From the NCBI GenBank assembly GCA_964030475.1, contig CAXIPT010000003.1, positions 12,296,519 to 12,360,518 of the forward strand: a DNA stretch of 64,000 bases, read 5' to 3'. The notes beneath the pieces were generated by a model. The model searched no databases and had not been told where the DNA came from. It saw only the letters and a program-made list of their open reading frames with translations. A program made the translations under genes and the position numbers. Positions 47,657 through 58,347 of this stretch are shown here, piece after piece; position 1 is the stretch's first letter, and every line of letters starts with the position of its first letter. This DNA comes from Tethya wilhelma. Lineage: Eukaryota > Porifera > Demospongiae > Tethyida > Tethyidae.

Positions 47657-49940
47657 ATGGAGGATTCAAGCAGTTCTGAAGTTCTCTGCTACAGACAGCG
47701 AGTGGAGAAGTCCACTGGCGGAGAGATGCTCCTCATGGAGTGGTCTCCCACCATGGACCTGCTGGCAGCAGCCTTCTCTGACCGTTCTGTAAGACACAGA
47801 GGAAGCTAATAATTGGCAACCTTTACCAAATATAATACTAACTGTGTGTTCTCTGTTCTTGTTGAAATGTTGTCTCTCTATTTTTGCTAGGTTGTACTCA
47901 ATAGGTTGTCATGGCAACGTGTATGGACAGTCCCTCCAACTGATGCCGACATCAAAGCGTTGGCATGGCGACCAGATGGGAAAGGTATCATGCAGACATA
48001 GTTTCTATCTATCTCAACTGCTTCTATTCACATCTTTGGTGTGCTCCAGTCCTTGCAGTGGGTCACAGTGATGGCTGTGTGAGGCTGTACAGTGTGGAGG
48101 ACGGCCATGTTCTCCACGAGGTCTCAGCAGGTGCCCCCATCTCTCACCTCCTCTGGACACAGCTGATGGAAGAGGAAGAAGAAGATAACAGGTGTGCACT
48201 GGCTGGGAGGGGGGTAGCTAAAGTCTATTTCCATTCACTTGAGCCTTCGCCGGTTTCTCGCTACAACTTGACTGTATATCAACCAGTTTGAATATTAAAT
48301 TTTGATAGCTAACTACCCTTTACCAGTCAACAGCTCTGCAACTGTCCCATACATTGTATTGGTCATTTCCCACTGTAGCATGACTGACGGACTCTACACT
48401 GGCAGCAGCTGCGAGGGGTTCCTCCCTCCCCTCCCGGCACTGGACACCAGGTAGGGTCGATGCAGCTGCTGTGTGCCAGTGTGTGATGAGTGTATGAATC
48501 TTCATTGTTTGCAGTCAGAGCAGTTTTACTGACAAGCCAGGAGAAGGGTATGTTTATGGTTAATGGTTAAAGGTCAAATATTACATAATTGCATATCACG
48601 TGAGTGTGGTTGCAGCTGACCAATCAGATTAGACATTACATCATCAACATCCAGTATGATAGGGTATTTAAAAGCTCATTCCTTCGGCCATTTCTAGTCT
48701 CTTATATCTCCAGCTCTGTTCCTGTCCAGGTTCAGAGCTAGTGCACATCTGGCAAATGGCAGTTGTGTGGTCCGTGGACACTGAATCACTCCTTGGAGGG
48801 TTGATTCTTTTACTAATCAATGAAACAAAATGAACTTTAAAACACATGCCACATGTACACTTACTGTAATGTAGCACACTATGTATTGCCAGCTGTGTGC
48901 CTATAGCTTACAATAGCTGTATCCTTGTAGTTATATATACATAGATTTATCTAGCTATTGTACTAATAGCACCACTGATTGACTCTAGAGTCTGTCCGTG
49001 CAATTAGTATCATTCAATGCATGCAGTAGTAAATAAGTCACTTGAGTTGATGTAGAGTGTTCCTTGCTGGCCATGGCTAGAAGCCTAGCACAGTAGCTGG
49101 CTCCGTAGTCTATAGCTGCGTAGCACGGCTGGCTAGTTTGATCGACTTGTGTGTTTATCTTATCATTATTCATGGATCATGTGAGTTGTTTAGTCAGTAA
49201 TTGCTGACCTCTAAACTCTAGCTAGGGAAACTTTTGACAAGTTTCTATGGACCAATGAGATATGGTTATGGTACTGACCAATCAGTTTTCACCTTACATC
49301 ATTGCAATGTACTCAGGAAGTCCATCTGGTATAAATAGCAGCTGCTACTGGCAGCCATTTCAAATTTTTGAGTCCGCTACCGTAAACTTGGGGTGGTGGT
49401 GGTGTCCTGCGCCTCCAAGAGGCAGCCTGTTATCAATTCACAGCTGTTTGTCCCTTTCATGGGCACTAATTAGAGTCCTCTTTGGAGAGTGACTCTTTAT
49501 TATCAATTCAAACAAAACTAATGACAAAATATACACTCACTATTAGCTATGCATGCCGGGCTGTGTACATGCCTTTCTTGTCTATTATAGTAAGCACAGT
49601 ATATTCTGTGACTTGAGTTAGCTCATCAAGAGCTGCACTCACTGGATCCAGTGTATAGACTGCCATTTGTCAATGTACTGTTAAGCATTAATAAAAAATA
49701 TTATACTTATTGTCATATTTATGAAGGAAAACAATACTACACTTACTCATTATATTATTCAGAGTTAACTATTTACTGTACTGTAGCCAGCTGGTGTGTT
49801 TTATCAATGAATAATGGACCGTATTCAATATTAATGATTATGGTTAAAGATACCACTTCCTCTAGCTGTCCCAGTGCTCACTCTCTGCTCCACTCTGCAC
49901 ATTGATGTGTGAGCATTTCATTTTATCCTTCCCTCCCTTT

Positions 49941-50010
<70 letters not shown>

Positions 50011-53000
50011 AGAGAAAGCCACCATCCTTCTGATCCCAAACAGCTGAATACCCTCTCAAAGTAGGCACAGTTACACCATTGATATGTGCAGTAAAGATCA
50101 CTGTCCTTCTCTTCTCTCAATAGGAACATGAATATGCTAATGATCGGAGACACAGTAAGCCAATCTGCTAGACTCTTACATGTCTGTTTTCTCCTTTGAA
50201 CCAGGACAGCTGCCTGGGCAGCAATATAGCTAATACACCTGCTGTTTCATCTCATCTCTCTTGCCCAGGTTGGAAGGATCCATCTGTGTGTATGTGGTGT
50301 GTTCCTGGCTGCTTCTATGGAAACCTCACCAAATAAAGTACATCTTCTTTGTCCCTTCGTTGGGTGTGGGTCATTGCTCATTGGTGCATGGAATATCCCA
50401 GGATACAGGTCACCTGCTACTAGCTCAGATGTCACATGACTTCAAAGCACTTACAACCGTCACGCTATCCAAAGATGACGATGCAATGCTAAAGCTCTGT
50501 TTGAACAAAGTAAGAGAAGCGATCTCCACACACACACAGTGGTCACACCCCCTCACCATCTTCCCCTGCTCCCCTCGTAGATGGACACGCCCCTCCTTGC
50601 CCTCAAGTCCCGTGAGCTGAGACACGTGTCGGTGGTGTTTGGAGCCGTGGGATCAGCAATGGAGTACATTAGCTCCACCCTCAAGGTGATGCATGAGGCC
50701 TGGGAGGAGGTCTTAACCATGATGGACTCCAAGCTGGCCAGCTACGCCAAGGTACAGCTAGGTGGTGTCACTGCTGACATCTTGAGTGATGGTGGGAAGC
50801 ATGGTGTGTTCTTTCTCTTCTTGTAGACCCTTCCAGAAGGAAAGACTGTCAGTGATGAGTTCTTGGTGCTGTTGGCGTGTGGCAGAGCTAGGTATGTTCA
50901 GCTCCCAGAGCTGTCGGCCATTTTATAGTAGATATTCTGTTATTGCTTCTTTTATATAGACAAGAATTGCAGACATTTCTTACAGATGAACTCACAGCAA
51001 AGGTTTGGTTTTTCATTGTTTTGTGTTTGCTATCAGTGACTGTTTCTCCATGCCTCTCTCTCTCTCTCTCTCTNTTTGGTTGCACAGGGAGTGAAGAAGC
51101 TAGGTCTCTCTCTTGAGCTCTCCTACTCCAGCATCAGGAGGTATGTCCTCAGCAACCTGCACACAGCCATCCAGCACCTTCAGTGTCATCTCTCTGAGGT
51201 GCTGGCCATGGCTAGGTGGTATGACCAGTTTGGTATGCTGGGCCTCTCAGAGACAACTGTCCAGGAGTGTATCAACCACCTCGGGGCGTTTGCCCTCAAG
51301 ACAAGAGAACTGCTGTCGTAAGTTGGAGAGTTATGTTGCCACACACAATAGTTGGTGAAAATATTGTTCTTTTCTTTTCAGAGCTATTGATGAGTCCCTC
51401 AAGAGTATAAAGGTGTTCTTCTCATGGCTCTATACAGGTATTAAAGCCTGCTTAATGAGAGGTGGTTTCATCAGTCCGCCATGTTGTTTGTTTGTTTGTT
51501 TGTTTGTGTTTCTAGTCATATTAAAGTTGTCTGGTGAGCCATTGCCCAAGGAAGTCAATGAGGTAAGGACTGCTCCATCACCAAGATTCTGTGTGTGGCT
51601 AGAGTTGTAGCTGCTTGTCTGTTCTCCCTCAGAGTCTGTCTCCAAGGGAGCTTAAGATGGTGGTGGAGTTCCTCAGGAAGAGACTGGGCAAGGTAATTGT
51701 ATAAAGACAGTCATCATCTTGATCAGTGCACTATATAATAGTTATGATAATGTATTAAATGTAATGACTCCAGGCAGCTGGGGGTGACTCACAGAGCTTC
51801 AACTTGGAGGTGGTGGGTCAGGTGAGTTGGTGTGCAAGCAGTGGACTTGATTGAATGTGTTCATTTCTTGCCTTGCAGTATCTGGTGGATGAAGACCTCA
51901 AGTATGTGGAGGTAATGGCCCTCTCTCTCAGTGTGATCAGTGAGAATGTTCATCTCTCTGCTCCTCTGTGTGCAGGAGCAGTCTCCTAGTCTCTTTGACA
52001 AGATCGTCCAATCATCTGGTCTCGATATCATCTCCACTCCCTGGCTGTTCCAACCAATTACCGGGAAATCTCTCGTCCAGCTGTTCCACCTCCTCCATCA
52101 GAGCATTGACAGGTCCTTTGCCTTGCCAATGGTGAGCCACAGTGAATGGAGGGGACAGCTGCTACTACTCCATGGTTTAATATTTGTTCTTCCAGGAATC
52201 AATAGCACAATCATTTAGCTCACAGCTCTCAGTTGCCATGACAACATTGAGGTAAGGATGCTGTATAATGTGTTGTCTTATTGCTGTGTGTTGTACCAAC
52301 TGTTGCCATGGTTACTTGCAGACTAGAAGACAAATCACAGGAAGGACTGTCGTCCAGACTCCACCCACTAATGTTGGTGAACCTGTGATAGGACTATTGT
52401 ACATCTTGCAACCTTGATGCATGTATGTGTGACTAATGCAGAGGCCATTTTGTTTGTGATGGAGAGAGTTTCATCTACTACCCTAGCAACACTGATCCCT
52501 GTACCACCATCACTATCTTGAGACAGAGAGAGGGAGAGGGAGAGAGAGAGGGGTTAGTACATTGGATAATACCAGGTGTTACTGTTCACATATACCATCA
52601 GCTATGGATGCTTCTCTGCAGGTCGTTTGAGAGTGCAGTGTTTCATGTTGGAAGTGTCTCAGCATTGGCTGATAAAACCTCTGAAGAAAGGTAATTAATT
52701 ATCAACCCTAATGACAGGAGCCTCCCCCAACACATTGTGCTGTACCCCCTCAGGTGTCATCTGGTGGGTCTCCAGGCATATAGTGACCAGGCCTTGTCAG
52801 TGCTATTCCAGTACGCAGCCGAGGAAGACCACACCCCCACTAGTGAGACTCCACCCCATTTTGCTGTTGCTCAGCTACCAACAGCATCCCTTATCTCTCT
52901 GTTGCCATGGCAACCACATCCTCATGGTGATGTTGATGGCACTGATGTTGGAGGGGAGCTGAGCCAGGTCCTCTCCCTCGGGAGATTCAGAGCAGCTGGG

Positions 53001-53045
53001 CTAGCAGTGGTCGGTTCAAGGAAACTAGCAGCTGTGGTGAGTTAG
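47657..53045 (+). CDS. ANAPC4: ANAPC4, anaphase-promoting complex subunit 4
   Basis: Multi-exon. Exon 1 is 47657-47788 (MEDSSSSEVLCYRQ...EWSPTMDLLAAAF). Exon 2 has WQRVWTVP...IKALAWRPDGK and exon 3 VLAVGHSDGCVRLYSVEDG, the start of the WD40 propeller. LNMNMLMIGDT VGRIHL (50.15-50.3 kb) continues it. The central helical bundle follows: VMHEAWEEVLTMMDSKLASY (50.7), GVKKLGLSLELSYSSIRR (51.1), SAIDESLKSIKVFFSWLYT (51.4), then VEFLRKRLGK and VGQYLVDEDL. APC4 is a platform subunit of the cyclosome E3 ligase, contacting APC1 and APC5. The 1.6-kb intron (about 48.55-50.15 kb) contains two RNA-gene-like units. The 3' end is uncertain: the frame stops at 53045 if unspliced, or a GTGAGT donor at 53040 joins a tiny exon 53092-53121. 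The acidic tail of the human protein was not found. Confidence 0.9.
48690..48812 (+). ncRNA. Candidate small RNA gene, unit 1 (in ANAPC4 intron)
   Basis: Upstream lie TGACCAATCAG (48617-48627, CCAAT box), TTACATCAT (48636-48644) and a TATA-like TATTTAAAA (48665-48673). The transcribed part would start near GCCATTTC and end at a hairpin, GAATCA-ctccttggagggt-TGATTC (48783-48807), followed by TTTTACTAATCAATGAAACA. The same arrangement recurs 0.67 kb downstream. No RNA family is recognised: it lacks the conserved cores of U1-U7, U11, U12 and 7SK. Limits are estimates from TATA spacing and the hairpin end. Confidence 0.4.
49355..49500 (+). ncRNA. Candidate small RNA gene, unit 2 (in ANAPC4 intron)
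   Basis: Parallel to unit 1: TGACCAATCAG (49275-49285), TTACATCAT (49293-49301), TATAAATA (49330-49337), GCCATTTC (49354-49361), an Sm-like AATTTTTGAG (49363-49372), and a 3' hairpin AGAGTC-CTCT-TTGG-AGAG-t-GACTCT (49472-49496) followed by TTATTATCAATTCAAACAAA. The outer six base pairs of the hairpin differ from unit 1 on both sides but still pair. The body (about 120-140 nt) is poorly conserved between the units. Confidence 0.4.
49940..50007. repeat. (CT)n microsatellite in an ANAPC4 intron
   Basis: About 34 CT units on the sense strand. Confidence 0.95.
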
Positions 53046-53804
53046 TGACAAGTGTGTGTGTGTGTGTGTCGGGGGTTGATACGTATTTCAGGAATGTCAC
53101 AATAATTATATTGTATGCTAGTCATTTTATTGACCTCATACCAACTGTTGACTGGTTGGTAATGGTCAACACTGGCATATGTGCTAATTCACATAAACAT
53201 TGTACTAACCAATTATTTTTTGGCTCATTTGTTTGTGTTTCCAATGGAGTGGTATTTCCCTCCATTCCATACTCACTCACATGAGACCACATAGTGACTA
53301 GTTAGTTACCACCGACATCCAAGTAAGGGTCGGTGGTTTGTGGTCCTGTGAACCATAATATGATACAGTAATAATAATTATGATCAATTACTGTGTTGGC
53401 AAACAGTGTGGTGAATGGCTCAGTTATGGTAGGGCCTCTGGGACTAGCTATTGTGTCATGCCACTCTCTAGTCAATCAAGCTATTATTATTTTCACTCTA
53501 CTATGACTGACACGCCGTGTAAGATAGAGGAAGGGGTCGCTGAAGAGAAAAATGGTTTTAGGTATAAATAGACTGGCCACTTTGCTGGGAAAACTGTAGT
53601 TGGTCCCATTTTCATTGTTGTTTTTCCTAAGTGTTTGCCATTTCTTGTTATGATTAGATATCAATCAGTTTGTGGTATCGCAGTTTTGACAATGATTAGC
53701 CAATGTTTTCTACAAACAACTTCCGAAAGCAAACAGTTGTATACATAAAATGAAAACATAAGAATGAAAATGAGTCTGTACATGAAGCCACAATACACAT
53801 AAAT
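53046..53804. other. Intergenic between convergent ANAPC4 and ANK-ROCO genes
   Basis: About 760 bp. It contains a (TG)n stretch, a two-stem inverted-repeat structure at 53284-53345 and otherwise AT-rich sequence. A 63-codon frame (53380-53571) lacks support as a gene. Confidence 0.5.
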
Positions 53805-56800
53805 TTAACTTTGTGAAAGTTGACCAAGAGCAGTTTTAAGCTCACTAACTAGTTGAGTTTCACCTAAGTCTTCTAACAGTTCAAACACTCCCTCCCAAGA
53901 TAGGGGATATCCAGGAGAACCATTATCTTCCAACCATTTCATGATAACTTCATTGCAACATTGTTCAGGGTCTCTTTGGTTTCTCATGGAAATAGTCTTA
54001 AGTGACGCTCCACTCATGCCCAGCAAGACCCCCACCTTGTGCCACTTGGGAGAGATGGTTTCTATTACTCGACACCTTTCAGTCTTTCCCTCAGCATCCC
54101 TCCACTTCAGGATGGTTAGGTTACTGAGATTAGGAGGGGGGAGTGAACTGGATCCCTTGGTAGAAGATGGGGCACCTACATGTTGAAGGGAAAATGGATT
54201 ATGAGATCACTGCACACCTATTACACATCACAAAATTAGTGTACAAACCTGTCATTGTAATAGGGGCTGATATTGCTGCTTCTGTCGTGATCTTATGGCC
54301 AGCAGTATCTCGGTGTGTGACCTGCCATATAAATTTTAAAAATGATAGCTAATCTCTCCATATTTGTAATAAAATAAATAATGTTTTTTCATACCTGGCC
54401 TGCCCTCAGTAGCTGGTTGACATCATACTCCTCCAAGCAATGAGGACACTCTGAGTGTGATGGTCGGTCCTCCCCTTCATAATAGTCGACATATTGTATA
54501 ACATTTGTCCTCCCACATTGCCCACAGGGAGCCAGTAGAGGGCCACCAAAATATCTCAGTCCCTCCAGGTTGCTGTGAAGGCAAATCTTCCTGAGGTACT
54601 CAGTATGGAAGGCATTAATGTGGTCAGTAGGAGACCTTGGGTCACTAGGACGAGAGCTACATAAAGTAAAACTGTTATGGTTGTAGTGCATACAACTGCA
54701 AGACCACAACATATACTGTGGTTTGTGGAAGTCACAAACATAAACCACTATAATATTTCGGTCACTATATGTACATGAAAATTCTTACAGCACAGAGATT
54801 TTGAGTCGATGTTGCTGTGTCTCCATCTTTATACTCAAGTGACAACCAGTGAGGTTCTTGAATTGGCACATGTTCTTTGACAAGTATGGCTTATCTAGAT
54901 CTGTGGATTTCTTCTTCTGAGTAACAGCCAACAGTAGACACACCAGTCTGTGGTAGATCTCCCTTGGAAGAAACCGCTGGAAATGAAAGTAGAATGTGGT
55001 CCACCTTGAACACTGGACTGGCTCTTGCTTGATCTTTTCCGGGAGTTTCCCAGGAACAAGATACTGTGGTTGCTCATCTGTGGGTGTAGTAGGAGGAAGT
55101 GTACACACACGTACGTGCTGGATGATTGTGATGGTGCATGCACTTAGATTGACTTACTAGGCAATTCCAACTTTGAGATACTTCTGATGGGGTGTATCAG
55201 TGCTTCCGCCTGAAGCATGAGGCACATTTGACGAAAAGACTGCTCCTTTGGTTCTTGGAGGTACTCTGACCAGACGTCCTTTAGAAGATCAGCTGTTGCA
55301 ACACCTGTTTCACGGAGCTGATTCATGTGCTTGCCTTCAATTGTGGACCGAAAGTTCAACTCTACGACATTCTTCATGACATTGATCAGCCATTTTGGAT
55401 CAAGTAACACCAGCTCTTCCAGCTCAGAATGCTCCACTTCACTGATGAAGAGAGGTGGGAGAAATTCTGTCCATGCAACAAGGAAAGAATTCAATTAATC
55501 TTCAATGCATCACTAAATGCAATGGACAAGTCAATGCAATTAACTTACTGAGGCAGACAATCTTTCCTGTCTCATGGAAGAACTCCAGAATTAACTGTTG
55601 CCCGTCTTGGTCAGTGATACCACATTGTGTGGCTATCTTGAGCACCTCATCTATTTTGATGACTAGAGAAGACTTATTTTGCTTTAGAGATTCTTTAAGC
55701 CTTGTCAGTTCAGTGTTCAGTCTGAACCAGCTCACTGGATACACTTCTCGCAAAAATGAAAGATTTTTAGATGCGTTTTGGATCTCCTCTTGAAGAGCCT
55801 TGGCTCCACTTCCTTCACGATCCTCCATCTCTTTACCGTCGATTGAATTTTCCACAGCTAAGAAGATCCTATCCTTGTTAGGACCCATCATGTGAAGGTG
55901 ACATGAACACCTATCGTCACTGTAGATTTCCTCCTTTAGTATCTTGTTGATCTCGTTTAGCTTCTCGTCACTGATACGCTCCAACTTGCCATCTTTCATA
56001 ACATCACGATGAGTGCCCACAATACAGACATTCTTCAGATGGGTCTTCTCTTTGCCAGGGACAGCAGGAAGAGTGTGGGCATGGATGGAGTGGAGCCAAT
56101 ACCTCAGCTCCTCAAAGGGGTTCGGCATATCTGAAGGGACACCTTCCTTAGACTTTAGCTTCTCTAGAAACTGAATGATTTTCTGTATGTTGAACACCAC
56201 CACGTATATTGCTCGTCTCGTAAGGAAGCAGTGGTGCATTGGACGGTACTCCTTTTGACCGGCAAAATCCAGAACATTGAGAATGAGTGCAACATCCTCT
56301 TCTTTCATCTCCTTTGAAAGAGCAGCCATGAGCTGTTGATTGATTAGCTTGGCATGTCGACTGCTCGCTTTAGGGAAAACTGCTTGTCTTGGTTGACTGC
56401 TCTGATCTGAAGTTGATGGGTTTTCCATAGCGTGTGGTTGATCCGTTTCTGATTCTATGACTGTAGGAGGATTTGTCCAGACTGTGAGGATTTGTTCTAT
56501 CTCTGACGGTGCTAGTTTTAATATTGCTTTCTCAGAATCCAGGTAAGACTGAGCTTGTGTCAGTACAGCATGAGGATTCATCCTGTTTGTGAGGATTTGT
56601 TCAATCTCTGATGCAAGCCTGGATAACTCTTTTAGTAGGTCAGATTGAGTTTGGCTTTTTAGTTGCCAGGGTTGAGCATCACTGAGTGTGGGAGGATTCT
56701 TTCTGGCTGTAAGGATCTGTTTGATCTCTGGCGTTAGCTTGGATAGCTCTTCCTCCAGGTCAGACTCTGTCACAGTTGGAGTGGGACTATCACTAGAAGC

Positions 56801-58202
56801 AAAGAGGTCTGTTGGTAGAGCTCCAATCACTCCTTTGACAAACTGCTTATCTGCATGTTGCTGTAGTGTGCTCTCGTCTTTCTCAGCCCAGTCGTCAACC
56901 CCAACATGACGTGTGTCTACTACAGTGTCCACAATAGTGTTGTCAATTCCTCTGGTAGATTCTCGATTGGGGTCAAATAGCTTGTTAACCAGGAGGTGAT
57001 AGAGGCTGGTCTTGCCAACCCTCTCCTGGCCGAGGATGAGAAAGTTACACCATGGAATCTTTGACTGTCCTTTCTCCAAGGCTTTAAAGTATGCATCAAC
57101 TGCTTGAGCTCCTTTCTTCAAGATCTCAGGAGGGATAACTATACATGACCACAATAATATATATATTATAACCAGTAATGAATTTATTACAACAATGTAG
57201 TATTTACTTACTGTCATCTGGCTCAATGTCAGCAGGAAGTTGGCCATCCTGTGGAAGATAAACAGGGTGTAATGATACATGTATGCATACACATTGACAC
57301 TGCCACCCTCAAGCTTGATTGCTTTATCCATGTAATTTGCTTTGGATAGTGCAACACATGCAAGCTAGCAGACACCACATGTACAGTACTGTAATTTAAA
57401 ACTGTGATAATATGCTTGAAAATTTGCACTCATCCTAAAACACACATGCACACATTATCTAACTATACCATCAACAAGCTGCAAGCTAAGGTATTCATTT
57501 GGGGTTACCTTGTTAGGTATCAGTTTTATTCTCCCATTTTCCTTATCTGTTAGAACAGTGATGACAGAATTACTGGACTTCTTGTAGGCAACATGTAAAG
57601 CAGTGTTACCCTGTTTAAGGAATATTATATTAACACCATGGATGCATGCAACCACTTATGGTGCATGTCATTGAACTTTTTTCACCTTGAAATCTTGTGC
57701 ATCAATTGGACAGTGTCCCTTGTCAAGGAGCAGCTTGACAAGAGCGGCTGAAGAGTCATTCTTGGCTGCCAGATGTAGAGCACCCTGGCCATTCTCATCA
57801 CACACAGCTGTGTCAACCTGGTCGTGAGTAACAAGTGCTTCCACAGCTGCCATATTTCCATTGCTACAGGCTGTCAACAGAGGAGTGAGGCCAGTCTGAG
57901 AGTTAAGGATATAGAAAATAAATCCTAAGAGTGTTATTTTAGTGTAAGTGAAGTAAGTGTATGAGTTGATTGTAATAATAACAATAAATATTATTTTAGT
58001 GGAAAAAAAAACTGAATAAAGCACTCACATTTGTTCTGTTGTTCAACATCCTCACACATAGTGCTTTCTTCAACAGCCATTTCAGAATTTCACTGGTTGA
58101 ATGAGAATCACAGGCATAATGGAGAACTGTTCTTCCTTCCTGTGTGTATGTGTTTTGTTTGCCATTACCTAGCAATGATTTCCAGTTACTTGATGGGTGC
58201 AT
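53805..58202 (-). CDS. Ankyrin-Roc-COR-Death domain protein (ROCO GTPase)
   Basis: From a probable ATG at 58202 to TAA at 53805. Order: ankyrin repeats (GRTVLHYACD, TGLTPLLTACSNGN, GQGALHLAAKND, GNTALHVAYK; 57.5-58.15 kb); a Roc GTPase in one long exon (57.14-55.55 kb) with P-loop GQERVGKTS, G3 DFAGQ and G4 THRD; the COR region (YPVSWFRL, DPKWLINVM; 55.8-55.15 kb); a segment with two CxxC pairs (APCGQCGRT, CPHC; 54.4-54.65 kb), perhaps a zinc ribbon; and a C-terminal Death domain (WHKVGVLLGMS...CCNEVIMKWLEDNG; 54.05-53.8 kb). The Roc domain carries an insertion with three EI.QILT..NP repeats. No kinase was seen. The architecture recalls DAPK1 without its kinase; such proteins couple GTPase switches to Death-fold signalling. 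The 5' end lies only about 145 bp from the inverted-repeat boundary, so an upstream exon may be missing. Confidence 0.88.
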
Positions 58203-58347
58203 GGAGGTGACATTAGAGTAGCTAGGGGTCACAGGGGGTCAATAGCTAACAACTAGTTGTATGCCCCTAATTACGAGTGCCCCCCACTTGTGCATGTGCA
58301 CATATGTATAGGCATAGGTGTGTGTGCACATGTGTTTGTACGTGTGN

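Noticed and set aside
48985..49173. 62-codon minus frame between the two RNA-like units
   Set aside because: Plausible composition but no homology recognised, no second exon and inside an ANAPC4 intron; chance is likelier.
48600..49530. Reading the two units as histone genes or known snRNAs
   Set aside because: The 3' hairpin lacks the histone stem-loop sequence, no histone frame is present, and the bodies lack U1, U2, U4-U7, U11 or U12 core motifs.
53380..53571. 63-codon frame downstream of ANAPC4 as a possible last exon
   Set aside because: No suitable acceptor in frame and no similarity to the ANAPC4 acidic tail.
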